A stretch of DNA of 64,000 nt from NCBI RefSeq assembly GCF_000527035.1, contig NZ_AZUK01000001.1, positions 1,364,001 to 1,428,000 of the forward strand, read 5' to 3'. This document shows, one piece after another, positions 29,259-40,247 of the stretch. A program made the position numbers and the translations under genes. A model generated the notes under the pieces. It had not been told where the DNA came from, did not search any database, and saw only the letters and a program-made list of their open reading frames with translations. The stretch is from Tolumonas lignilytica (GTDB lineage: Bacteria > Pseudomonadota > Gammaproteobacteria > Enterobacterales > Aeromonadaceae). Numbering within the stretch: the stretch's first letter is position 1; each line of letters begins with the position of its first letter.

Positions 29259-30728
29259 TTACATCATCACCACGTCATACTGTTCTTGATTGTACAAAGG
29301 CTCTGCCTGCACTTTGACCTGTTTACTGATAAAGACTTCCAGCTCAGCTAGGCTATGCGATTCATCGCCTCGCAATGCCTCTGCCACCGCAGGAGAAGCA
29401 TAAACCACAAACTGATCGGCATCGTAAGCCCGATTAACACGCAGAATTTCACGCAGAATTTCGTAGCAGACTGATTCCACCGTTTTGACACGACCACGTC
29501 CTTTACACGCCGGGCACTCCGAACACAACACATGTTCCAGACTCTCGCGGGTGCGCTTGCGGGTCATTTCCACTAAACCCAGTTGCGAGAAACCATTGAC
29601 CCCAGTTTTGGCCCGATCTTTGGCCAGTGCCTGTTCCAGACTCTGCAATACCCGCCGACGGTGATCTTCACTCTGCATGTCGATGAAATCGATGATGATA
29701 ATACCGCCGAGATTACGCAGACGAAGCTGACGGGCAATGGCTGCCGTGGCTTCAATATTGGTGTTGAAAATGGTCTCTTCCAGATTACGATGGCCGACAA
29801 ATGCACCGGTATTGATATCAATCGTCGTCATGGCCTCGGTCTGATCGATGATCAGGTAGCCACCGGATTTCAGCTCTACCTTACGCTCCAGCGCCCGCTG
29901 GATTTCATTCTCGACATCGTACAAATCGAAGATCGGTGACTCACCGGAATAATAGTCGAGCTTGCCCGCCATTTCGGGCACGAATTCATCGGTGAAATGA
30001 ACCAGCTGTTCGAAGGTCTGACGGGAGTCCACGCGGATCTTATCCAGTTCATCACCGACAAAATCCCGCAGAATACGGAATGCCAGACTCCATTCGGCAT
30101 ACAGCACATGGCAGGTCGGGTATTTCTGCCGACGCTCTAACACCTTGCGCCACAGACGTTTCAGAAAGATGGTGTCCTGTTCCAGCTCTTTTTCACCTAC
30201 CCCTTCGGCCGCCGTGCGGACGATAAAGCCGCCCAATTCATCCACATGCCGTGTGACAATCTCTTTCAGGCGTTCACGTTCCTCTTCACTGTCAATGCGC
30301 TGGGAGACACCAACATGCGCACTGCCCGGCATAAACACCAGATAGCGCGATGGCAAGGTGATATCGGTGGTCAAACGGGCGCCTTTGGTCCCCATTGGGT
30401 CTTTAACGACCTGCACCATGATATCCTGCCCCTGGCGAACCAGTTCAGCGATATTGCCGGCCTGAAAATGCTCTTTTTCCTTGATATCCACACATTCGGT
30501 ATGCGGCACAATATCGGATGCATGCAGGAACGCCGCCTTATCCATACCGATATCGACAAACGCCGCCTGCATGCCCGGCAACACCCGGCTGATCTTGCCT
30601 TTGTAAATGTTACCGACGATCCCGCGCTTTGCCTGACGCTCAATATGCACTTCCTGCAACATGCCATGATCCACCAGCGCGACCCGGGTCTCGGAAGGAG
30701 TTACGTTGACCAACAATTCGGTTGACAT
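29259..30728 (-). CDS. rng: Ribonuclease G
   Basis: The 489 residues equal the E. coli length. An S1 RNA-binding domain comes first (GNIYKGKISRVLPGMQAAFVDIG in outline). The RNase E/G catalytic core follows, with IIIIDFIDMQSEDHR, TIDINTGAFVGHRNLEETIF in part, and the zinc-link CPACKGRGRVKT. RNase G matures the 5' end of 16S rRNA and turns over some mRNAs. It lies ten bases after maf and directly before yhdP. Confidence 0.96.
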   Translation of the reverse strand: MSTELLVNVTPSETRVALVDHGMLQEVHIERQAKRGIVGNIYKGKISRVLPGMQAAFVDIGMDKAAFLHASDIVPHTECVDIKEKEHFQAGNIAELVRQGQDIMVQVVKDPMGTKGARLTTDITLPSRYLVFMPGSAHVGVSQRIDSEEERERLKEIVTRHVDELGGFIVRTAAEGVGEKELEQDTIFLKRLWRKVLERRQKYPTCHVLYAEWSLAFRILRDFVGDELDKIRVDSRQTFEQLVHFTDEFVPEMAGKLDYYSGESPIFDLYDVENEIQRALERKVELKSGGYLIIDQTEAMTTIDINTGAFVGHRNLEETIFNTNIEATAAIARQLRLRNLGGIIIIDFIDMQSEDHRRRVLQSLEQALAKDRAKTGVNGFSQLGLVEMTRKRTRESLEHVLCSECPACKGRGRVKTVESVCYEILREILRVNRAYDADQFVVYASPAVAEALRGDESHSLAELEVFISKQVKVQAEPLYNQEQYDVVMM

Positions 30729-30737
30729 AGTTCAGCC

Positions 30738-31331
30738 TTAATAATCTGACGTCATGTGGGGTGACAAAATTTTTTGCAGTAACATATCTGTTTCCAGCAA
30801 CGGTAGGCCCACGACGGCGGAATAGCTTCCGCTCAGGTGGCTGACAAACTTTCCGCCGATCCCCTGAATTCCGTAGGCACCCGCTTTATCTGCCGGTTCG
30901 CCACTTTGCCAGTACCGAAGGATTTCGGCCTGAGTTAATTTGCGGAATGTCACCTGCGAATTCACCAGTATCACTTCACACCCTTGTGCAGAGGAAAGTG
31001 CCACGGCTGTCATCACGGTATGGGTTTGTCCGGACAATAACTGCAATATACGTTGAGCATCGGCGAAATCCTGTGGTTTTTCCAGCACTTCTTGTCCAAA
31101 AACAACAATAGTATCAGCGCCTAATACCGGTTTTTCACCCGCACACGCTAACCAGCCCGCCTGAGACTTATCGCACGCCAGACGCTGCACATAATCCGCC
31201 GGTGCTTCTCCCGGATCTCGCCGTTCTTCCACTTGTACAGAAAGAACGTCAAACGGATACTCCAGCAGTGACAGCAACTCCCGACGACGCGGTGAGGCAG
31301 ATGCCAGATAAAGAATGGCGCGGGCAGACAT
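30738..31331 (-). CDS. maf: Maf-family dTTP/UTP pyrophosphatase (YhdE type)
   Basis: A 197-residue Maf protein beginning ILYLASASPRRRELLSLL, with the catalytic VLGADTIVVFGQEVLEKP and DKAGAYGIQGIGG motifs. It hydrolyses dTTP/UTP and modified pyrimidine triphosphates to monophosphates. It follows mreD closely, as in E. coli. Confidence 0.94.
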   Translation of the reverse strand: MSARAILYLASASPRRRELLSLLEYPFDVLSVQVEERRDPGEAPADYVQRLACDKSQAGWLACAGEKPVLGADTIVVFGQEVLEKPQDFADAQRILQLLSGQTHTVMTAVALSSAQGCEVILVNSQVTFRKLTQAEILRYWQSGEPADKAGAYGIQGIGGKFVSHLSGSYSAVVGLPLLETDMLLQKILSPHMTSDY

Positions 31332-31336
31332 AGCGA

Positions 31337-31828
31337 TTACCTGATGTTAAAACGACGACGGATATAGCGCAGGAAAAGATAGATTGAAGGCCAGATCAAT
31401 GTAGAACTGAGCGCAGCCCAGGCAAAACGAGGGTTCATGCGTGGCGACGAAAACAGATGTTCAACCCAGAAAACCAGCAACTGATCTACAAAGATCAACG
31501 CGCCCATGACCAGAGCCTGCTGCCAAACAGAAAAATTACGTAACTGCTGATATTGAGTGCCGGCCACACAGGAGATCACGGCCATGCCCAACGCATGAAC
31601 ACCCAGCGTAGACCCCAGCAGAATGTCCATGAGCAAACCCACGACCCAGGCACTGACTACACTCAGTTGATGTGGCAGTGCAATCACCCAATACAGGACA
31701 ACCAACGCCACCCAGTCAGGTCGGAACATGTCAATCACGGCGGGTAATGGCACCATGGTCAGAATGATGGCAACGATCAGGGTCAGGTAGATCGAGCCTT
31801 TACCATGACCAGTTAACGAACCACTCAT
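31337..31828 (-). CDS. mreD: Rod shape-determining membrane protein MreD
   Basis: A 163-residue protein with five hydrophobic segments and the MreD features RPDWVALVVLYWVIALPH and GLLMDILLGSTLGVHAL. It links MreC to the elongasome in the inner membrane. Its start overlaps the mreC stop by four bases. Confidence 0.93.
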   Translation of the reverse strand: MSGSLTGHGKGSIYLTLIVAIILTMVPLPAVIDMFRPDWVALVVLYWVIALPHQLSVVSAWVVGLLMDILLGSTLGVHALGMAVISCVAGTQYQQLRNFSVWQQALVMGALIFVDQLLVFWVEHLFSSPRMNPRFAWAALSSTLIWPSIYLFLRYIRRRFNIR

Positions 31829-32895
31829 TGCCTTTGCTCCTGATGTTTCACTTTCCCAGAGACAGCAACCGTGGTTCCTTTATGACGTGGTTTATGCGTA
31901 GATTTCTTCGCATTCTCTGAACCTGGCTTCTCTGTCTGCTTGGTAGCCGCTGGTTCAGCAGGATGACTGTCTGTCTTTGTCGCTTCGGGGGTGGACGACT
32001 CCTCTTTTTTCGTGCTACCCACAGCCGACGCATTCGCCGTTACTGCAGACATCACAGGCAGTGGCCCCATGGCTTTGGCATCCTCCCACAGCAGCAACAC
32101 ATAACGCAGCCGATCCAACGTGGCCAATGGCTCAGCCTTGATTTCAGCAAACGGACTTTGTTCCTGATTCGAGAAGTGCGTGACTTTCGCCACCGGATAA
32201 CCTTCCGGGAAATGACCGCCCAGACCAGAGGTCACCAGAATATCACCCTCTTTAATATCGACATTCCGAGGCAAATTCTTCAGCGTGAGCTCGTTGATAT
32301 TCCCCGTACCGGAAGCGATTGCCCGGAGATCATTACGCAACACTCGAACCGGTAACGCATGGCTGACATCGGTGATCAACAAGACACGGCTGGAGGTTTT
32401 ACCCACGCTGACTACCTGACCTATGACACCCTGATCATTGACCACCGGCTGACCTTCATAGACGTGATGTTCAATCCCCTTATCGATCACCACCTGATAA
32501 ACAAAAGGATCCGAATCGACCGACAGGATGCGTGCCACCATTTTCCGGGAGTCTTGTGTAACAGGAGAACCCAGCAATTCGCGCAACCGGCGATTCTCCT
32601 GACTCAGTTCAGCCATCCGCAACAAATCGCTGCGCAGCAGGAAAAGCTGCTGCTGCATCTGCTGATTTTCTTTCAACAATTCACCGCGGGAACTTAACTG
32701 CTGACTGGCCTCTTCGACCACATCACGCGGGACGCTGGCTAAATGCAATAAGGGGCTGGCAAAGGTGTTGATATACAAACGGACACTATCAAACAGATGA
32801 AAACGGGCATCAGCAACGATGCCCGCTAAGGATAGCAGCACAGTGAGAAATAGCCGGAGTTGCAGGGATGGACCCCGTCCAAAAATAGTCCGCAT
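31825..32895 (-). CDS. mreC: Rod shape-determining protein MreC
   Basis: A 356-residue bitopic protein: one N-terminal membrane helix, a coiled coil (about 70-110), and the periplasmic beta-barrel pair with ARILSVDSDPFVYQVVIDKG and VTSGLGGHFPEGYPVAKV. The last 80 residues are a low-complexity Lys/Glu/Pro/Thr-rich tail with a basic end, longer than in E. coli and probably disordered. MreC organises the cell-wall elongation complex. The ribosome-binding site is weak, and a hairpin lies between it and mreB. Confidence 0.94.
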   Translation of the reverse strand: MRTIFGRGPSLQLRLFLTVLLSLAGIVADARFHLFDSVRLYINTFASPLLHLASVPRDVVEEASQQLSSRGELLKENQQMQQQLFLLRSDLLRMAELSQENRRLRELLGSPVTQDSRKMVARILSVDSDPFVYQVVIDKGIEHHVYEGQPVVNDQGVIGQVVSVGKTSSRVLLITDVSHALPVRVLRNDLRAIASGTGNINELTLKNLPRNVDIKEGDILVTSGLGGHFPEGYPVAKVTHFSNQEQSPFAEIKAEPLATLDRLRYVLLLWEDAKAMGPLPVMSAVTANASAVGSTKKEESSTPEATKTDSHPAEPAATKQTEKPGSENAKKSTHKPRHKGTTVAVSGKVKHQEQRQ

Positions 32896-32909
32896 GATAC
32901 TGTCAGCCG

Positions 32910-32934
32910 GAGGTTGTCATCAGTCGACAACCTC
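32910..32934 (-). promoter_or_regulatory. Strong intercistronic hairpin between mreB and mreC
   Basis: A perfect 9-bp stem GAGGTTGTC/GACAACCTC with a seven-base loop sits between the mreB stop and the mreC start, with no T-tract behind it. It could act as an RNA-processing or partial-termination element that keeps mreB expression above mreCD. Confidence 0.5.
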
Positions 32935-32945
32935 AGCGCGATCAA

Positions 32946-34010
<1,065 letters not shown>

Positions 34011-34080
34011 TTACGGGATATGCGAAAAACGGCTCACTTTACCAATCCCCGTCCCGTTCAGCAAGCATCCGAAGCAAGAG

Positions 34081-34103
34081 AAAGTCAGATCATCGCTGAC
34101 TTT
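34081..34103 (-). terminator. Probable terminator hairpin after mshQ
   Basis: AAAGTCAG/CTGACTTT with a seven-base loop begins 19 bases beyond the mshQ stop on the minus strand. The following bases are pyrimidine-rich (CTCTTGCTTC) rather than a clean T run. The rest of 33990-34121 is the mreB leader; no clear promoter seen. Confidence 0.5.
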
Positions 34104-34121
34104 ACTTATTCTGGCACTGAC

Positions 34122-37100
34122 TCATTGTCCAAACACTTCCCGTCGGTAAATTAAGCGATCATTGCCACGATAATAGCCAAAACTGGCGCGCGCCGGATTG
34201 AGTCCTGATGTTTGTGAGAGATCTTGCATCCAACGCGGCAACGAAGCACTGCCGCTGATATCGACCCAGCCCGTGGCATTGGGCGCAGAAAAAAGAATAT
34301 TGCCCATACCGCCTGAGATCTGGCCCGGAGACAGCGTCGCATTCGTCGTCGCGCTACTGCTGCTGATACTGCTGGTGCGCAGCGGAATACCTGACCAGGA
34401 ACTGGCTGAATTCATCAACAACGCATCACTGGCCAGCACCGAGCAATTGTCGGCTGAATTCAGTACATACGCAGAACCATTCCAGTACTGCATATAGAAG
34501 GGTAAGGTCAGAGCACTATTTTCGGCACCGTTGGCGTTCTCCAGCAGCAACCGCCCTGAATATACCTTAAAGGCGCTGCCGTCGGGGGCAACGGGGAACA
34601 GGTTCAATGGTAAGCCAGTCGTGGTGACACCATCGCTATCGGTCAATGTTGTTACTGCGAGTGCCGTTTCAAAAGGCACTACCGCATTGCTGCTGGTTTT
34701 ATTGAAGATAAAGGCATCATTGCCAAAGCTGTACAGCAAATTGTAGGGCGACGAGAGGGTGCTCCAGCTACCGGCCTGCCAGGTCGCCGTGCTGGTTAAG
34801 GTGTTCACGCTGCTTTTCGGCCCCAGTACTGCCACAAAATTACCGCTATCCGCCGCATTAGTGCCGGTAATCTTGGCAAATGCCCCCTGGTAATTTTTCA
34901 GCACCGTGGTGCCATCACTGCCCAAGGCGGTCACACTCAACATCGGTGCAGTCGCAAAGCGCAGTGATTGTCCGGTATATCCCAAGGCTGCATTGACGGC
35001 ATTATTGCTGCAGGTGTCTGTCGATAATGTACCCTGACTGAGCGCCGCCGCCTGCAATCTGGACGGAATAAAACGACCAACCGGATCACTCCAACTGAGC
35101 GGGACAGTGAGCTGAGGCGATTCGTTCTGATAGGCGGCATAAGGCACAAATGCCGAGACGCCATATTCATAGACCCCTACATCACTTTCACTCAGTGTCG
35201 CAGAGGCCACCCCACCTGAAAACGTCAGTGACGTGGAAGCCAACGCAGGTAAAACACCTGTACCAGCAGGCGGTGGCGCGGGTGCCATGAGCTGATGTTG
35301 TACTTCGGGTAAGATATTCATTCCCGAAGCTGAATAGGTGAAATTGGCTGTCTTATGCCAACTGCCCCCGCTGGTATAACCCGCCTCAGCATTCAATACG
35401 AAATTAGCACCCACCGTCTTATATTTGGCACAGTTGGCATAGGTGGCGTCAGAATTGCCACTGCAAGCCGTCTGATCGGCGGCGGTCAGTAAAATCTTAG
35501 CGGGCAACACGGCCACATTATCGGAACCGGAAATGGATAAGGAACCAGCTGCTGCATCAGTTTTCGTATATTGTGCGGTGATCCCCAACACCCCGGCATC
35601 GTTATAGGCCAGATTCAGTGACGCTGTTCCTGCGCTATTAAAGGTAAGCGGCACACTGGTGTTGCTGCTGATCGGGGTGCCATTTAATGAGGGTAACAAT
35701 GTTCCTGTCGCGGGTAACACATACTGACTGGAAAAATTAATATTCTGGGTCTGATTCACAAACAGCGATGTACACACCGCCGGATTACTGCCGGAGGCCT
35801 GTAAGGCTTTCAGGGTCACATTGCCGCTGTTGCTGCCTGCGTAGAAGGTAGGAATATCAAACGAAAATGCCGATGAAACAAATGGCAACTGGCAACTACT
35901 GTCTACCACTCCATTTTTAAAACAGGTATACGCACTAGAACCGCTCAGCCCCAGTGTCACACTGCCCACCGCATAATGACTTAACGTGACCGTTGCCGAG
36001 CCATTGGTTAATGTGACCGGATTACTGCTCCAGCCGGATGTGGGCGATGCCAATGTGACTGAGGAACTGGCTGTCGTATCTTTAGTACAGGAACTGGTAT
36101 CACTGTTGGTACACGCATTGATCGTGATGGTGGCCGGTTCGCAGGTGATCTGGCTGGCCGGATAGCGGATTTCATAGTGATTAACCGAAGTCGTCGCAGG
36201 TAATGAGGGACACTGCTGGTTGGCACCATATATTGTAGATCCCCAAGTCATAGCGATGCTGTTAGCATTCACCCGTCCGAAAATATAAGACGAGGACGCC
36301 ATATTGATATCGGTTCCCCCCGCATTGTAATCGGTGCGATAAATCATGCCGGAGATAATGGCATTGTTGCCCAACGTCAGCGGTCCGTACATGATCAGTA
36401 ATAACTTAGATGGATCGCCGCCCTGGTAAGCGGTAGGAGTGTAAACACCTTTTGGCGAGTTCAGATAGCTGCTGCTCTGCATCGTAAGGGTTTTAACATG
36501 CAATCTGACTTCACCGTTTAAGACAATCTGGGCACCACTCGCTATGCTCAGGTTATCGATCCAATATTCCCCTGCCGCCAGATATACCGTCGTCACACCG
36601 CTATTGAGCGTCAGATTTTTGATGGTAATCCCCGGATTCGTGATATTCAGATAAGTATCGCTATACAGGGTCACATCACCAAAGGCACTGCCATCGGCAC
36701 TGGTTAGCGTCCGGGTGTAATTGGGATAACTGTAATCCACCGTCACTGACTTCGTCCCCGATGTCGGAAACGGATTTGTATTTAAGGCTAATGACTTGGC
36801 ATATGCATCAAACACGCACACCAGCCCATCACAGTTGCCATTCGTCGTATTGACCGTATTTACGTTCCGGATCGAAGAATAACCAATCTTGCCGCCATTG
36901 GTGCCATACACCAGTCCGGCTGGGCCCGAATTATAACCGCCACCGAAATCAATATAGCCTGATGAATTACGACCTTGTATCGGATAGGGAAATAGCGCCG
37001 CACACGCAGGATCAACCGCGACCGGCTGCAACGAGACCACCACATCGTCCCAGGAGATATCGTCTGAATCATACCAATACGAATAATCCGTACTGACCAC

Positions 37101-37958
37101 GACCTCATAATTGCCGGGAGACAATGTGATATTTGGCTGCCAGGTTAAATCCCCATTTGCGGTAAATGAATATTGCCAAAGATAAGTGCTGCTGTTTTTC
37201 TGACGGAGCTGAACTCGCGAAGCCCCCGCTACTTGCCAGTCAGTCATTTGAAATAAAGTCAGTTTGTTTAACGTCGACAACGTTGTCACTGAAAAAGAAT
37301 AAATGACTGATGAACCAGTCCAATCTGAAGTGATAGCAGCACCACTGGTTGTATCCGACACAGAAACATTGGCAGAGGGCGATGGTGGATACCAGCGGGT
37401 TGCATCGGTACTATCACCAAGATGCAGCCGTTGTATAAAATTGACCGATGATGAACTGATACCCGTCAGGGTAATATTCGTGAAACTGATATCGTCCCAT
37501 TCCTGTTGTCCGTTGGGATTTAAGCAAGAGGAATACGAGATAATGGCATAGTTACTCTCTTTGATGCATTGTCCCCATACCGCCATACGATAATCACCCG
37601 CCGCTAAACTCCATGAACCGGAAATCAGGTTCGGTTGTGAATCGCTCGCCGTCTGGCTGATGACGACCTGACCGGAACTATTCCAAACCACAAAGTTAAC
37701 GCCATGCAGGTAACCGGATAAATTATTTACCTTTAGTTGAGTAACAGTACCGGATTGCGACAGCGTGAAATGAATGGGATGCGCCCCAGGAATATAAGCA
37801 TTGTTGCTTTGCCCTACCAGGGTGGTGGGATTAATGGCATTGGTGCTGTTATCACCGATATTCATGCTCCCAACCAGCACGACATCGGCCCGTACCCACA
37901 GGCTCGCCAGGCAACAAAATAGCGTCAAAGTAAAACGTATTAACTTAGCCATGTTCAC
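34122..37958 (-). CDS. mshQ: MSHA biogenesis protein MshQ
   Basis: A 1278-residue secreted protein with a signal peptide (FTLTLFCCLASLWVRADVV). The first 320 residues are beta-rich with repeated WxSSGQVV/WDDISFTN-type elements. A middle part has a polymer-like repeat core (SLNTNPFPTSGTKSVTV; SIASGAQIVLNGEVRLHVK), and the C-terminal 600 residues match the MshQ/DUF6701 type. It is thought to be a large pilus-associated or tip component. A GTG at 37958 overlaps the mshP stop (GTGA) and has GAGG seven bases upstream; an ATG at 37952 is the alternative. Confidence 0.85.
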   Translation of the reverse strand: MNMAKLIRFTLTLFCCLASLWVRADVVLVGSMNIGDNSTNAINPTTLVGQSNNAYIPGAHPIHFTLSQSGTVTQLKVNNLSGYLHGVNFVVWNSSGQVVISQTASDSQPNLISGSWSLAAGDYRMAVWGQCIKESNYAIISYSSCLNPNGQQEWDDISFTNITLTGISSSSVNFIQRLHLGDSTDATRWYPPSPSANVSVSDTTSGAAITSDWTGSSVIYSFSVTTLSTLNKLTLFQMTDWQVAGASRVQLRQKNSSTYLWQYSFTANGDLTWQPNITLSPGNYEVVVSTDYSYWYDSDDISWDDVVVSLQPVAVDPACAALFPYPIQGRNSSGYIDFGGGYNSGPAGLVYGTNGGKIGYSSIRNVNTVNTTNGNCDGLVCVFDAYAKSLALNTNPFPTSGTKSVTVDYSYPNYTRTLTSADGSAFGDVTLYSDTYLNITNPGITIKNLTLNSGVTTVYLAAGEYWIDNLSIASGAQIVLNGEVRLHVKTLTMQSSSYLNSPKGVYTPTAYQGGDPSKLLLIMYGPLTLGNNAIISGMIYRTDYNAGGTDINMASSSYIFGRVNANSIAMTWGSTIYGANQQCPSLPATTSVNHYEIRYPASQITCEPATITINACTNSDTSSCTKDTTASSSVTLASPTSGWSSNPVTLTNGSATVTLSHYAVGSVTLGLSGSSAYTCFKNGVVDSSCQLPFVSSAFSFDIPTFYAGSNSGNVTLKALQASGSNPAVCTSLFVNQTQNINFSSQYVLPATGTLLPSLNGTPISSNTSVPLTFNSAGTASLNLAYNDAGVLGITAQYTKTDAAAGSLSISGSDNVAVLPAKILLTAADQTACSGNSDATYANCAKYKTVGANFVLNAEAGYTSGGSWHKTANFTYSASGMNILPEVQHQLMAPAPPPAGTGVLPALASTSLTFSGGVASATLSESDVGVYEYGVSAFVPYAAYQNESPQLTVPLSWSDPVGRFIPSRLQAAALSQGTLSTDTCSNNAVNAALGYTGQSLRFATAPMLSVTALGSDGTTVLKNYQGAFAKITGTNAADSGNFVAVLGPKSSVNTLTSTATWQAGSWSTLSSPYNLLYSFGNDAFIFNKTSSNAVVPFETALAVTTLTDSDGVTTTGLPLNLFPVAPDGSAFKVYSGRLLLENANGAENSALTLPFYMQYWNGSAYVLNSADNCSVLASDALLMNSASSWSGIPLRTSSISSSSATTNATLSPGQISGGMGNILFSAPNATGWVDISGSASLPRWMQDLSQTSGLNPARASFGYYRGNDRLIYRREVFGQ

Positions 37959-38422
37959 CGTTGCACCTCAGCCTTTATCGTTCTTTGTGCAGTCAGATTT
38001 TGGTTGCCGCCAATACAGGTGCCTGTGCTGTTTAGCACATAATAGGTCGCCGTACTGCCCGCGACGGCGCTGCGCTGGCCACATTTCACCGATACCGTAC
38101 ACTGCGTTAATGCGGGGGCAGTAGTGTCTAAAGTGGCCGTTAACTCTGTTTGTGGCGTGGTAGCACCGCCTGACATCACACTGCATGTCGCCGCCTGCCG
38201 TAATACCTGATACAACCCGGCCTCCATGCCGGCATTCGCGACGGCTTGCGCTCTCACACCCAAGACCTCATAGCCCACCGCAGTTTGTGACGATGTCAGT
38301 ATGTTGCTTAATGCAGTGATCAGCGCTCCAAATACGACAATAATAAAAACCGCCACCACCAGCATCGAACCTTGCTGTGTTCTGATAACGGAGGGATAAA
38401 CGCGACGAGGTTCAGGGAACAT
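37955..38422 (-). CDS. mshP: MSHA minor pilin-like protein MshP
   Basis: A 155-residue protein with a PilX/GspK-like N-terminus: RTQQGSMLVVAVFIIVVFGALIT, a prepilin-like hydrophobic helix without the classical FTLIEL. A Cys-containing beta domain follows. It overlaps mshO by 11 bases and mshQ by four. Confidence 0.82.
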   Translation of the reverse strand: MFPEPRRVYPSVIRTQQGSMLVVAVFIIVVFGALITALSNILTSSQTAVGYEVLGVRAQAVANAGMEAGLYQVLRQAATCSVMSGGATTPQTELTATLDTTAPALTQCTVSVKCGQRSAVAGSTATYYVLNSTGTCIGGNQNLTAQRTIKAEVQR

Positions 38423-39242
38423 AATTCACCGGCATCCGACGATTAAAGGTCAGGCTATCGCCTTCACTATCTGTGCTGAGCTGTAATGAAAGATCCAGCT
38501 CGGCATTATGATCCTGTGATGACGGAATGATCTGAAACAGAGTGCTCGGGCTGACATGTTCTACCATCAGGCTGCTATAGGCCGAACCTGACTTCGCCTC
38601 GGTAGCAAACCAACTTCCGGCATAGGAAAAAGTATAATCCGGATTATAGTTGCTATAACGATATAACTGGTTGTTAAACAAACACCAGCTTACCGGACCG
38701 GTCGCATCCAGCACCACATACCGTTTTCCGGTCGAATCCGAAGTAAAAGCGGAAGCAAAGGTCGCAATATGGTTGAGAGATGAAAAGGCGGTGACGGATT
38801 TGACAGTATTGGTATCAGCGCTGGCATAAAGATCAGAGGCATCCTGTGAATGGATCGAGACCCGTCGTGCCGCACTCATAGCTCCCACACTTCCCGCTTG
38901 TAACAGATCGGTCGGGTTATCCAGCACGTTCAGTGTCATGCTGGCGGTTGCAGACCCGGTATACGCCCCTACGGCGGCAACCCGAATATATTCGATGCAT
39001 TTTCCCTTGAAGGATAAATCATTGGCAAACGGATCACGCAAGCTGAAAGGGTAGCTGCCGGCGATTTCACGACTCAGTCGCTCCTGAACAAAACGCGCCT
39101 CGGCAATCCGCTGTTGCTGTAGGGTGCTATCGCTATACAGTTGTACCGTTTGCCCGATAAACCGGAATGAAATAACCCCGACTATACCCAGTAGCACAAT
39201 CACCACCACCAACTCCACCAGAGTAAAACCGCGACTTCGCAT
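38412..39242 (-). CDS. mshO: MSHA minor prepilin MshO
   Basis: A 276-residue type IV prepilin. Cleavage is expected in MRSRG|FTLVELVVVIVLLG, giving a Glu5 mature pilin helix. The C-terminal domain is large, as in PilW/GspJ-like minor pilins. Its first base overlaps the mshD stop. Confidence 0.88.
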   Translation of the reverse strand: MRSRGFTLVELVVVIVLLGIVGVISFRFIGQTVQLYSDSTLQQQRIAEARFVQERLSREIAGSYPFSLRDPFANDLSFKGKCIEYIRVAAVGAYTGSATASMTLNVLDNPTDLLQAGSVGAMSAARRVSIHSQDASDLYASADTNTVKSVTAFSSLNHIATFASAFTSDSTGKRYVVLDATGPVSWCLFNNQLYRYSNYNPDYTFSYAGSWFATEAKSGSAYSSLMVEHVSPSTLFQIIPSSQDHNAELDLSLQLSTDSEGDSLTFNRRMPVNYVP

Positions 39243-39856
39243 CAGTAATTACTCCGGTAACTGGTGAACGGAATCGACTCCCCGGCAGGCGTCGTCACTG
39301 TAACCGTGATTTGTTTCGCCACATCGGTACGGTTTGTGGCTTGCCCTAAAAATGCAGGCGCATTCGTCACACAAACTGCCACCGTATAATATTGATAAAG
39401 TGAGGTATTCAGCGATTGTGCCGCAGCCAGCACATCGCCAGCAATGGGATGGGCGCAGAAGTAGTTATAATCATCGACATCGTTGAATTGCGGGTACGAT
39501 TCACCGGTTTCCGGCCCCAGAATCGATGAGCAGGCCCCCGTACTCACCTCGGCAGAAACCCCTGCAGCAATAGCACCGCAATAGGGATATTTTCCGGCAA
39601 CCGTGGTGCCACTACGGTCTGAATTCTGGTCAAAGGTGCGCGTCATAACTTCCTGCAACATGGCCTGACCTAATTCGGCTGCCCGCACCTGATAGATGGG
39701 TTGTGTCTGGCGATGCACGATCGGTAAAAAGGTAGTGACAATTAACGTCATGACAATCGCAAATATCGTGATGCCGACCACCAGTTCCAGCAAGGTAAAA
39801 CCGCCGCTGCTATGGTTCGCACTCCGAGGGTTCGCACTCCGATAATTAGCAGGCAT
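39242..39856 (-). CDS. mshD: MSHA minor prepilin MshD
   Basis: A 204-residue prepilin starting at an ATG at 39856; the longer frame to 40057 runs inside mshC. The cleavage site is SSGG|FTLLELVVGITIFAIV after an unusually long 22-residue leader, part of which (NYRSA NPRSA) comes from a 15-base tandem duplication at 39814-39842. The mature domain has Cys residues as in other minor pilins. The start overlaps the mshC end by 11 bases. Confidence 0.86.
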   Translation of the reverse strand: MPANYRSANPRSANHSSGGFTLLELVVGITIFAIVMTLIVTTFLPIVHRQTQPIYQVRAAELGQAMLQEVMTRTFDQNSDRSGTTVAGKYPYCGAIAAGVSAEVSTGACSSILGPETGESYPQFNDVDDYNYFCAHPIAGDVLAAAQSLNTSLYQYYTVAVCVTNAPAFLGQATNRTDVAKQITVTVTTPAGESIPFTSYRSNY

Positions 39857-40235
39857 GAATATAGCCTTCCGCTTCGATACAGACTTTGACGGCCGATTCA
39901 CCACTGAGCGTAAATGTGGTTGCCGATGTGCTGACTGGGCGCCCCCAGATATCAAATGCGGCCGTAGTTTCGCCAGCCGCGACCACCGAGCAAAGCGACG
40001 GATCGCTGGGGATCCATGACTGATTGTTGTTGAAATGAACGACCTGACACTCCGCACTGTTATTCATGCTTTGCAACTGTGCCTGCCGTAACAGCTGGAT
40101 CAATTGATCGCGTGCAGCGATCTGGTCATAACCTGACGCGGAAAAGAAACGGGGTGCCACCGTAACCGCCAGCACCCCGAGCAGAACAATGACCAGAATG
40201 AGTTCAATCAGTGTGAAACCCCGATACTTGGTCAT
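39846..40235 (-). CDS. mshC: MSHA minor prepilin MshC
   Basis: A 129-residue prepilin with the cleavage site MTKYRG|FTLIELILVIVLLG and a GspH/FimT-like short domain (QAQLQSMNNSAECQVVHF). It begins 12 bases after mshA. Confidence 0.88.
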   Translation of the reverse strand: MTKYRGFTLIELILVIVLLGVLAVTVAPRFFSASGYDQIAARDQLIQLLRQAQLQSMNNSAECQVVHFNNNQSWIPSDPSLCSVVAAGETTAAFDIWGRPVSTSATTFTLSGESAVKVCIEAEGYIHAC

Positions 40236-40247
40236 AGTTCATTCAAT

